A DNA stretch of 62,000 nucleotides from Gnetum montanum (taxonomy: Eukaryota; Streptophyta; Gnetopsida; Gnetales; Gnetaceae): contig MNCI01012718.1 in assembly GCA_015680685.1 (NCBI GenBank), positions 1,115,883 through 1,177,882 on the forward strand, given 5' to 3'. The translations under genes were made by a program, and so were the position numbers. The notes beneath the pieces were generated by a model. That model ran no database searches and had not been told where the DNA came from. It saw only the letters and a list, made by a program, of their open reading frames with translations. Each line of letters starts with the position of its first letter. The stretch's first letter is position 1. Of this stretch, positions 47,090-57,905 are shown one piece after another.

Positions 47090-48610
47090 AACCTAATGAT
47101 ACCAATTGGAAAGAGTTGGAAATCCCTGACAGTTTCAAACAAGAGCCCTTAGAGTTAAAAAATCTACCTACCAGCATGGAATATGCATTTCTGAAAAATG
47201 ACAAGTCGATGATAATCAATGCTAACCTTGCTCCTGAATAGAAAAGGATGTTGTTGAAGGTGGTCAAAAAATGGCTAATAGCTTTTGCTTGGTCATATCC
47301 TGAACTCATAGGGATTGATCCTATCATATGCCAACATTGCATTTATACCAATCTAGCCTTGAAGCCAAAGAGGTAGCCACAGTGACAATTGAACCCCAAA
47401 TTGAAATAGATCGTTAAAGAGGAAATTGAACAACTCTTAAAGGCACAGTTCATCTATTGAATTGTGGATAGCAAATGGATTAGCCCACTTGTAATTGTAT
47501 CAAAGAAAGGTGACAAGTGGTGAGTTTGTATTGATTTTAGGCTATTGAACATGGCAATGTTTAAAGATCATTTTCCACTATCATTTTTGGACCAAGCATT
47601 GGATACTATTTCTAGGCATTGCTATTATAACTTTCTAGATGGTTATAGTGGCTATAACCAAATTTAGATTGCACTTGAGGATCAAACCAAAACAACATTC
47701 ACAAGTCCCTGAGGACTTTTGCATATCAAAAGATGCCCTTTAGTTTGTGTAATGCCCCTACAACTTTCCAATGCCTTGTCCTGAGTATTTTTCAGTAGCA
47801 AATTGGTAGTGGGATGGAAGTCTTCATAGATGACTTCTCCACTGATGATGCTATATTGGAGCAAGCCCTAGACTAGCTTGAGAAAGTGCTTAAAAGGTGC
47901 ATGGAGACTAATCTTTGGCTCAATTGGCAAAAGAGCCATCTCATGATCCAGGAGGGCATTGTGTTGGGGCATAGGATTTCTAAAGTAGGGATTGAGGTGA
48001 ATCCTAAAATGATTCATGTCATCCAAGAAATAACCTACCAACTAGAAACCATTAAATATGTTTGGTCATTTCTTGGACACACTGGCTACTATCAATGATT
48101 CATAAAAAATTTCTCTAAGACCATAAAACTGTTGGTCAAGCTGACAAAGAAAGGTGCTCCATTCATATGGACCAAAGAATGCGAAAATACATTCTAGCAA
48201 CTTAAGGAGAAGCTTGTAGAAACTCCAATTCTACAAGCACCTAATTGGTCTTATCCATTTTACATCATGATAGATGCATCAAACTATTCCTTGGAAGTTA
48301 TGCTTATGTAGTTGGATGATTAAAAACATCCATATTACATCCACTGCATAGGCCAAAGCATTGTGGGTGCACAACTCAATTACACCACAACAGAGAAAGA
48401 GCTGATGGAAGTGGTGTATGCTTTGGAGAAGTTTAGGTACTATGTGCTTGGATATAAGATGTTTGTGCACATTGACCATAGTGCCATTTACTTCCTAATG
48501 AATAAACCAACGGTGAGCCCCCATGTCATACAGTGGCTGGTGATCTTGTAGGAGTTCGATCTCACAATGGTAGATTGAAAGAGGACTAAGAATGTGGTCG
48601 CTAATCACTT
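47090..48610 (+). pseudogene. E3 reverse transcriptase and RNase H
   Basis: RT: WISPLVIVSKKGDKW at about 47,480, then IDFRLLNMA and FLDGYSGYNQI (near 47,630), then the catalytic FIDDFS at about 47,823-47,840 (two Asp kept), LKRCMETNLWLNWQKSHLM and VLGHRISKVGIEVNPKMI. RNase H: FYIMIDASNYSLEVML near 48,260, NYTTTEKELMEVVYALEKFR (48,380-48,440) and HIDHSAIYFLM. Many stops and frameshifts. The sequence type fits the Athila/Tat side of Ty3/Gypsy. Confidence 0.88.
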
Positions 48611-48619
48611 GTCTCGGTT

Positions 48620-49990
48620 GCGATGGGACAACAGAGAGGATGAGAGCCCAATGTCTGATCAATTTCTTGATGAATTCCTCTTTGTTGATGCAATAAATGA
48701 ACAAGTATCCATTAAACCAAAATGGTATGATGGCATCCTCACTTATCTTCTTACTCAAGAGATGCCACAAGAGTTAGACCATCGAAAGAAATAATAATTT
48801 CTTCATTAGGCCAAACGCTTCATGGAGATCAATAGGCACCTTTACAGGGCGTGCGCCAGTGGCCTAGTTTGTTGATGTGTTTCTGATGTTGACCAACTAC
48901 ACGTTCTCCAAGACACTCATGAGGGTCCGTGTGGGAACAACTATGTAGGAAAATGCATGGCCATTAAAATCTTGATGGTAGGGTACTATTGGTCAACGAT
49001 CTTCAGGGATGCCTACTAATTCGTTTGCTCTTATGAATGCTATCAATAAGATGGTGGTATGACCGCTCAAATGGAGGGACCTTAGCAATGGATCCAACCA
49101 TTGGAATCCTTTGACATTTGGGGCATAGACTTCATGGATCCCATGCCACCCATGTCAAATGGAAAGACGTATATAATAGTCGCTATTGACTATTGTATGA
49201 AATGGTCAAAAGCAGCAGCTAATACTGACTGTACATCTTTCATTGCTACACCATTTTTACAACAAAATGTTATAAATAGGTTTGAAGTGTCATGTGCATT
49301 AATTTCTAATAACGATACTCATTTTATAGGTGCTACTTTTTGCAAGCTCATGTAATGCCTAGGATTTGAACATAACTTAATAGCACCCTACCACCCCTAA
49401 GCCAATGATCAAGCAGGGGTTACCAATAGGGAGATCACAAAAATCTTAACAAGAACAATTAGCAACTATAGGAGAGACTATAGCACAAACTTAATGATGC
49501 CCTCTAGGCATACAAGTCAACATGGAAACTTCCTATAGCCTACTCTCCCTATGAGCTAGTGTATGGAAAATTACGAACTCTTCCAATTCAATTCGAGCTC
49601 CATACACTTTTAACAACATGTAACCTAAAACTTGGCCTAGGCCTAGCATACAAAGAGAGGTTGATCAACCTTAATATACTAGATGAGAATTGATTATTGG
49701 CCCTATCCTTGAATGAAGTTCACAAAGCATTCAGTAAACAATGTCATGACCTTAGGATAAGTAAAATTTCAACCTGGAGACAAGGTTCTCTACTATAGCC
49801 CCACACATGTATCTTAATAAACTAAGTTCTGGACATTGTGGGAAGGGTCTTACATCATTTATGAAATATTTCCTTCTAGGGCCACATTAATTTCCAAACC
49901 AAAGAGCCCACATAAGAAACAACTAGTCTACATGCACTAACTAAAACCTTTCCATGAGTCTAAGTAAGCCAGTGAAATTAATGCCTCACC
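48620..49990 (+). pseudogene. E3 integrase
   Basis: The zinc-finger region (48,800-49,070) is badly broken. The core at 49,101-49,355 encodes [13 protein letters not shown] (first Asp), [15 protein letters not shown] and [16 protein letters not shown] (second Asp); the third residue, Glu, lies in VTNREI near 49,420. A C-terminal stretch runs to about 49,980 and ends in the ISPFQLSYVGDGHPC tail region near 50,020 that E1 still carries at the end of its ORF. Confidence 0.8.
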
Positions 49991-49999
49991 GGATGGACA

Positions 50000-51982
50000 A
50001 CAATGCTCAATCTTTCAAATCTCCCCCTTTCAACTTAGTTATGTGGGAGATGGCCATCCATGCTAATCATTAAATTGGCTCTTTAGCTTTTCTACTTTTT
50101 TGTTTTACACCTTTTTGTTTTACACTTTATTATTTTTTCAAGTTTTTATTTGACAACATCATTCATATGTTTTATTTTTCTTGAATATTATGCAATTTCT
50201 TTTATATTTTTCCTTATTTTGGTGTGAATTTTTCTTGTCTTCTAAGAAAAGTGCTCTATTGCAAAGTGATGCTATAGCTAGTTACTAATGGTGGTTTGCA
50301 CCTAATAGTTTTGATTGCTAATGTCTAGTTTCTATTTTTGAATATTGATGACTAATGACTAAGACAGGTTTCTTTTTCATGGAACAGGCAGTGAGTCCAC
50401 ATCATCCACCCATCCACCAACTCTATGGTTTTCCTAGTTTTGGAAATATAAGGTCCCTTTTTCATTAATAAAACTTTAACAAACTTGTGACCTTGGTAGT
50501 TTCCAAACTTGGAAAAGATTCAAAGGTTTTAAAAGGGTGTGACTTCAAGGGGATTCAATACTCTTTGTACCTCTCCACTTGCTTGAACACATGTGTGTTT
50601 TCATGGATTTCTTACTATTCCATGTCAACCAATAATAGAAAGTTGAATAACTCTTTGCATGATGTGATTCCCATCCAAAAATTCAAAAAAACACATAAAA
50701 TGTTTGAAAAAAAAAACATGATGGATATTCAAAGCACATCCCTTAGACAAAATAAATGGGCTATAAGCACTGATTATAAAATTAGAAAGACATGTTACCC
50801 ATGGCTGAAAGTCCCCTCTAACTAAGACCCTTTCTCACTTCTTGCTTTTCTTTTCTTCTCAAACAAGGAATGGTGGTTGTTAGTGGGAGCATTCTTGTGT
50901 CTTGAGGAGGTGGATTGATCTTAGAGTGGTGATGTGAAGTCACTAAAAGTGGTTGGTTTTGGTCTAGACTAAGGTTGGACTTTATTGAGTCATTTAACCA
51001 TGAAATTCTCAAGGGACTTTATGTGATCATAATTAGGACATCCATTCCATTCTCTATCTCATCCATCAATGCTCGCACCTCACTATTGGTTTTCATGTTT
51101 TTTTTAATATCTTAGTTTGACATGTTGAAATTCTTAGGCATATTCTTCAAGTTTTGATCCTTAGCTTTTCATAACCATAATCAACTAGGGAGCCCACAAA
51201 CTCCTTAGTTGAGGTTATGCAAGGGCAAAAAGGGCATAAGCCTGTTATGGGGAGGACCCACTTGCATAGCTCTTGGTTAGTCTATTATCTTTAGACATTT
51301 TAGTAATCAATATTTTGCATTCCCCATCAATTGCGTCCAATTGTGTGCTCCCTAAGGTATTTCTCTAATCATTCTCCATCTTTTATGAATTCTCAAACCC
51401 TCTTCATGTATTTCATTGTGTTCTTGGCTTTTTTGGACTTCCGTTTGACTTTAATTTCATTGAAAAACTCCTTATATTTTTTGAATTTTAACTTGGTCAA
51501 TGTTGATCAATAACCACATCAACTAGGCCCAGTCGACGTAGTTGACCACATCGACTAGGCCTTGTCGATGAGGCCTAGTTAACGCATGGAAAAAATTCTA
51601 TAAATAGCGCCCAACACTTAGGAATTTTTACCATTTTCTTCAAACATAAGAGGAGTTTTTGCAATTTTTCAAAGTTCAAAACTTTTCAGAGCCCATAACT
51701 TTCAAATTTTTTGTCCGATTCACTCTATTCTTCAACCCTGTAGCTTCCAAAGGTACACTTTATGTCGTGGCGGTCACAAACCTTAGGGTTTTTTATAGCA
51801 AAGTTTTTAGAATTTTTCTAACTCCCCCATGGGTTTAATGAATAAAAAATCAACCTATGAGAGTTAAACCCTTCCAACACACTATGAAAACCTATCTAAT
51901 TAAATAATAATGAAATAATATTAAAATAATCATAGTGACCATGATCACAACCTAGCTAAGTGTAACTACCCCAAGAGATAAG
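50000..51982 (+). other. E3 inter-ORF non-coding region
   Basis: Shared in order with E1 and E2 3' regions and, on the minus strand, with E4 (about 60,850-62,000). Short repeats and pyrimidine tracts; a gttgaccacatcgactaggcc-type reiteration near 51,520-51,580. No coding sign. Confidence 0.65.
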
Positions 51983-52044
51983 GTATTCTAAATGTTTTAA
52001 AGTTACACATTATGTGCTAATCCTTGGTCATGTTATGATTTCAG
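51983..52044 (+). promoter_or_regulatory. Conserved intron-like segment and acceptor before the 3' ORF (E3)
   Basis: ATAAG|GTATTC to TATGATTTCAG, 62 bp, next base begins ATGGCACC, the start of the 3' ORF. Confidence 0.5.
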
Positions 52045-54857
52045 ATGGCACCTAGACCAAAATGCCCATAGGAAGGAGGACCATCTCAACCAAGGAATAA
52101 ACAACCTAGAGTTGGAAGGAGTAGCAAGAGCAAGCCCAAGAGTAGGTAGTAGAAACTCATGTAATGGGACCTCTTCAAGAGGAGTCCAAACTAGAATTTG
52201 TTTGAAAAATTCTTGAGGAAGTGACTATAATGGAACAATCCCATTGAGATGAGGTACCAAGATCCATGCTAAGACTTGAGGTCACATTAACTCAAGCTTT
52301 CCTTGATTAAATCAAGCCTCGTAACATTCAACATTCAGTTCTCCAAGAATTAAATGTTGGACCATTCTTGGAACATGCTCTAGCAAAAGTCAAGATGTAG
52401 TTACATAACTCTCCCATGTGTCCAATCATCATTTCTAGGGGGAGTGGCACATGGGAGAGACATATCTCTTCTAGAATGATAGGCAGGCTAGAGCCACTAT
52501 GAAGATTAAGGACATTCAAATGTCCATCTTGGTGGAAGCTATTGCATAGGCCTTGGGATTGCCTGATATTGGAACAAATCTAGGAGAGATCTCTACAAAA
52601 GTAGACCTAGAGGCAACGAAGGATTAGACCCAGTGATGCTATGGAGTGAACTATAAGGAGTATGGTGCACTCACCCTAGCAGGGCATGTATATTTCAAGA
52701 TAGTGGCCTATCACCTAAATTCGACGATGAGTCCTGGTAAGGTGACTGCCTTCTCTGCCCATGTGTGTGCTACTTTGAGTGGAAAATTCCCTATGAACTT
52801 ACCATAGCTGATCTATCTAGAGATAGAGAATTGATTTAAGAAAAATGAAAGTGGAAGGAAGGCCCTATCCTTTCCTTGCCTCATCAAAAAATTATGGAAA
52901 AGGATAGGAATAGTTTGCTACATCAATGATACACTTCGACATACTCCTTTTGCCTCTTGGCTAGAAATGATGAAAGATAAGACCCCTACCATAACCAAGG
53001 AAGAGGAGCAGCAATCACCACCTCCACCATCCACTCATGAAATAATGTTAGAGTCCTGTGCTACCCTTGAATAAATGCTTGAGATCTGAGAGCAATTCTT
53101 GCATGAGTAGGACTAGCAAGTAGGAATGAGTGATGGTGATCCATCTATGTATTGCCCAGCAATGATTCATCTCAACATAGTGGCTTGAACCATCAACCAA
53201 ATTGGGGAGGTGGGCTAATGTTTTTAGCCCAAATAATGCAAGTGCCTATGAGATCGAATCTTCGTGCCTGAGAGGTAATGATCTCTCTCTCATAGCAGTA
53301 ACAATTCCTAGACATCTTTAGGAATGCTACTACTTTCTTAGTGCATCTAGAGGAGGGTGAGGTGGTAGCTGTCTTAATGATGTAGCACCATGGGTAGGAG
53401 ATAGTAATAGAAATGGTTGTTGATAGAATTGTTAGTGCATTAAGCTCATATTTATGCACTTCAAGATGTGCAGAATTCTACAGGAATAGTTAGTGACAAG
53501 TTAAGTGTAGCCCAGCATGAATAGTTGCTAGACTAACTAGTAAAAATCGAGCAATTGATTTCATGTGTCATTGACCTTTCAGATACAGTCATAGCAACCC
53601 GATCAGAGCTGCTAAAAGTAAGGGGCAAATGCATTATCATGGAGGGACAACTTAAAATAGCTTGGGATCAAAACCAACACATGAATGCAAAGGTTTGAAT
53701 TATGAGTCCACCTTATTGATCCTACGCTTCTTAGCCCTACGTTGACCTATGATGAAGCTTTTCAAAAGTTTTAGGAAAAGCTCAAGAAGGCTAAGAACAC
53801 TAAGGAGACGATGATTTTTGATTAGTCCTTGGCCAATGTCACTATGCATAATATCCAAAAGGCCTTGGATTAGATTTATTGAGAGAATGTCATCTTGACC
53901 ACAAAGAATCACTATTGGTAGAATGTTGATGTGCAAAAGTAGCAAATGCAAGATTTCATCCATCAATAGTAGGAGTAGCTAGCCAAAGTAAACAATGAAC
54001 TGAGGAGATTGATAGTCAAAAATAGAAATCTCTCCATGGAGGAAGTTTGAGCCCTTTGCTAGAAATTTGCAATAGAGGTAGCCGCATAGAAAAATGAGGC
54101 TCTCAAATTTGAGAGAGTCAAAAATCACTACAAAGATTAGGTTGGTCTACAAAAGGAAATCAATAAAAAACATATTTAAATGACGAAGGTGAAAGTTAAT
54201 GAGGCCCTCTAGTAGCTCAAGGAAGAAAGAGATGTTTGGCAGCCTATCATTGATCAGCTTAATGACTACAACAAGGCAAAGATCTATAAGAAGGAGCTAC
54301 AGATTAAGGAGATGATGGAGTACATGGACCTTTCCAATCTTTGTTATGCAAATATGACAATGCTAATTACTAAACATCCACAGTTTGAATTGGAGAAACA
54401 AGTGGCTAGTTTGTACTTATTGTACGAGATTGATTTCAAGCGTCACAAGGACACCAAGTAGAAGCTTGAAGTGGAAAATGTAGAACTTGATGTTCTTAGG
54501 TAGCACTTCACTAATCAATGGTCTATAGTTGAGATCCTAGCCAAGGGACTAAGTGACTACCAAGAAATGTAGAATGTAGTAAAGGCATTCAATGTTGAAT
54601 GAAAAATTTTTAGTACCTAATTTATCAACATGAAGGAGCTATTCCTAGAAATTCCTTATCCTTGGGTTGTTTCCACACTAACCCACATTCGTGATGTAGC
54701 GTGGACTGTAAACAATATGAAGAGTAAGGAGGAGAACATGAAGGCACTGTTGGATGCCTTCCATTTTCTGCTAGAATTTGCAGCTACTGCAAGACAACCA
54801 CAACTACCACATCCACCCCATGCACATGAAGCAGGAGAAGGTCCTTTAGAGCCTTAG
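52045..54857 (+). pseudogene. E3 3' ORF in env position, decayed
   Basis: Starts ATGGCACC (MAPRPK...) after the acceptor-like AG and ends with GEGPLEP and TAG at 54,855-54,857, about 937 codons. The N-terminal third aligns with the intact domain in E4: YFKIVAYHLNSTMSPGKVTA, FSAHVCATLSGKFPMNLP and KKLWKRIGIVCYINDTLRH. The rest is Lys/Glu/Leu-rich and probably coiled coil (KEMMEYMDLSNLCYANM, FELEKQVASLYLLYEIDFK). The last 75 codons (54,630-54,857) are open. No signal peptide, no transmembrane segment and no env-like cleavage site could be seen, so despite its position it does not look like a membrane fusion protein. Many stops make it a pseudogene. Confidence 0.72.
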
Positions 54858-55143
54858 GAGCCTCCATCGCTTATGACTGTTTGAACTTCTTCCTTGTCTT
54901 CATGCCATCAAAGGAATTTTCTTTGTCATTTTTGTCTTGGTATTCAATTTTATTATCTTGAATACCAAAAATTTTGTAATGATTGTAATTTCATATACTT
55001 GAACACTTAGTTTTTGTCCATGTATGTTGTGTTTGTGTATGTGAATAGTTAGTCAATAATCTCATAACTTTCTAAAATTTTGTAAGAAACTTGTTTCTCC
55101 TTTTGTTCACTCAAGGACGAGATTTCATTCGGTTGTGGGGGTA

Positions 55144-56020
55144 TGATAAGTCACATTTTCTTGGGTCCTGTCAATGAGGCCTCATCAACATGGCCCTGTC
55201 AATGTGACCCCATCGACGCGACTACATCAATGTAGGATTTGATGTGGTTACGTGGCCTTATTGATGCGGTGTTTATTTTTGCCTATAAATATGCACTCAC
55301 GCACTGTGTTTAGGGCATCTTTTGTCATAGTTATAGTGAAGCTCTTGTAGTTTTTTCATTTAAAAGTTAGAATATTTTTCTAAGTACCCGCTGTAGGGGT
55401 CAAAGAGTGTATGGATCTTTATTCAAGCATTGTTGTACTTGAGTATGGAAGTATGTGTGGCAATAAAGACGAACTTTTTGATAAACCTTATAGCACTTTG
55501 AATAAATTATTTATTTATTTGTGCATTTAATGTTTTAAGTAATTAAGCTAAATTAAGCTAGATTAAATAGCAATTAAGTAAGCACATAAGTACGACCACT
55601 TCAAGCATACAATTAGTGTTTGGTAATCCTAGTAACGCTTAACATTTGGTAACGTAGTAGCGTTAAACGTGTTTAGGATGTGTACAACAAGTGGAAATGG
55701 ATGCTTATGTTAGGATTAGTTAGGTGTAGCTAGTTAAATTAAATTAACAATTTAAGTATTTTATTTTGTTCATTATTCTTTATCCTTAGGAAACTTAAAA
55801 CACAAAACATAAAAATGATAAAATTCATATCCTTAGTTGCACTTAACTATCCCTTTGTATTTCATAAGTGTAGTTGGGAAGACAACGATTGCAATGGTTA
55901 GTTTCACTTCCTAGAGACTAATGTACTTAGAAGGCTATAAGTCCAGAGAATTTGACTAGATCATGCGTGAATGCTTAGTGATTCATATGGTTGGACATAA
56001 GGTCTACTCACTGCTCATCA
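55144..56020 (+). repeat. E3 3' LTR
   Basis: 877 bp, starts TGATAAGTC after the tract ggttgtgggggta (55,131-55,143), ends GCTCATCA. Confidence 0.9.
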
Positions 56021-56025
56021 AATGT

Positions 56026-56754
56026 CAAAGCTAATGCAGCAAGTGGTTTGTACTCCCCAATTCCAGATATTTAATGTAAAATATATTGCAGTTACATTAA
56101 TGTTCTAGCCCACAGTACCAGTATGGGAGCGTATCAATAAGCTATGTTTTTTCCTGATGGATAAGCTCTATTAAATTCTTTAAAAATGGTATTAATAAGA
56201 CATGATTTTCTTGTGCCCATTCCTTAAATAATCATCAATAGGAATCAACTCCATTCCTTGAATAATCATCAATAGGTATCAACTCCATCCAATTCAAATT
56301 GTTGCATATATAGATGGATGATGATATTCTTGTAGCATTTCTTTTGTTTAACTCCTATGAAAGATAGGTCCACCTCATTGTATTCATTTCCTAAAGGTGT
56401 TATTATCCCATGTAATCTATGGCTATGAATAAGATGTAGCAATCTTTGCAATATCTTCTCTAGGATAGTTAGCTAATCATTCATGCTCTCTATATCTATC
56501 CCTCAATCTAAGAATTTCAAGTTCACTTAGTTGAAAATGAGTTGATGCAAGTACACATCAATTTAATATTTCAAAATCATATTCAGCATCATCCTATATT
56601 TCTAGAATGATATCTCTGTACTTCCTTTCCTCCTTGCAAATATGTTCAAAATCTTTGTCAAATGTCACTTCTTCTAATTTATATATTTGTTGAGTCGAAA
56701 TCCATTTTAGTTCAATTTTTTCATTGTTTCTTCCAAGATCACATTTTACATCTT
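56026..56754 (-). pseudogene. PIF1/Helitron-type helicase relic, N-terminal piece with Walker A
   Basis: Minus strand from 56,754: FDKDFEHICKEERKYRDI, then DFEILN and LRDRYREHE, which fit the linker preceding the helicase core in Helitron proteins. Walker A appears around 56,215-56,170 as GMGTRKSCLINTIFKEFNRA; the family has GTAGTGKS, so the second glycine is Arg. Then, after a frame break, TGTVG.NINVTAI. and EYKPLAALAL, running directly into the Walker B piece at 43,310 once E3 is removed. Upstream (above 56,754) the gene is cut by E4. Confidence 0.72.
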
Positions 56755-57650
56755 TGATGAGTGGTGAGGTACCCCTACACCCAACCATACAAATCACGGG
56801 CATTCATGCATGACTCGGTCAATTTTCGTATACTACAAGCACTTACGTACACCGAATTCTAGCTAGCAAAACCTTAGTTAGAACGGTCATTGTCTTCCCA
56901 ATCTCACCTGTGATATTTTAAAGTGATGGTTGAGTGAGATTGAGATAAATGATTTTTATCAGTTTTCTTTTTATCTTTAAAGGTCTAATTCTTTTAATGT
57001 AGGAAATGGAAAGTTGTGTAATTTGTTATTATTCTACTCTATTGCTTAACTCTCCCTAGCATAAGAAACTGATCCCATCTTCCATGCACATCCTGAGCAT
57101 ATCCTCACCACTGCTGGGTTACCAGATGTTAAGCATCATTGGGCTACCAAGTGTCTCATATATGTTTGATATGGTCATGCCTATGGTTCTCATAAAATAT
57201 GAAAAGGACAATAACCGTAAAGTAATAACAATAAAAGCTTTTGGAATTATTTAAGCATTGAAATATGAAAATGTTTTAATGCTTAAGTGATTAAATCCAA
57301 ATGCTGCAAGGAATGCTCGAAAAGCTCATCTTTATTGCCGATCACGCTAATGGGCTTGGGTACATTAGTGCTCAAATAAAGAGATGCACACTTTTCTCAC
57401 ACCTGCTGCGGGCACTTGAAAAATATTCTAACTTATACAGAAACAAACTACAAGAACCTCGGTATAATTAACTCAAAAGATGCTATAAATGCTGCGGGTA
57501 CGCGCATATGTATAATAAAAGAAAGACTCTACGTTAACGAGGTTACGTCAATGCATGAACGGATGCATCGATGGGGTCACATCATCATGGCTGCATCAAT
57601 GAGGCACCATTGACACGGCCCAGTCAACACATCAACTGAACACTTCATCA
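56755..57650 (-). repeat. E4 3' LTR
   Basis: 896 bp, reading TGATGAAGTG on the minus strand to CTCATCA at 56,755. The conserved block is the complement of cctgctgcgggcact (57,404-57,418). It is a different subfamily from E1-E3. Confidence 0.88.
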
Positions 57651-57905
57651 TACACCCATGTTTGAGTGAAAACTTGTCCTCGCGTTTAATACAATTTGGA
57701 AGGTATGAACTTATTGATGGTACACATGACAAAACACATTTACATACACATTAACTCTATTAACATATTATGTGCCTTAGTGTACAGAAAAATAAATTAC
57801 AAAATTACGGTGTTCATAGACAATGAAATTGAACACCTTGATAGCCATAGATTCTCAACCTTGCCGAAATGTTGAAGTTGCTAGAGTAGGTTACATAGTT
57901 CTTGG

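Larger units (their letters stand above)
43311..56020 (+). mobile_element. E3: full-length but decayed Athila-like Ty3/Gypsy element with an extra 3' ORF
   Basis: LTRs 43,311-44,170 (860 bp) and 55,144-56,020 (877 bp) with a perfect 5-bp target duplication AATGT (43,306-43,310 and 56,021-56,025). Order: primer site, gag, protease, RT, RNase H, integrase, a ~2-kb non-coding stretch, a 2.8-kb 3' ORF and the 3' LTR. Every coding region has many stops, commonly TAG or TGA where a relative has CAG, TGG or CGA, as expected from cytosine deamination of methylated DNA. It is the most complete element in the window and shows what E1 and E2 lost. Confidence 0.94.
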
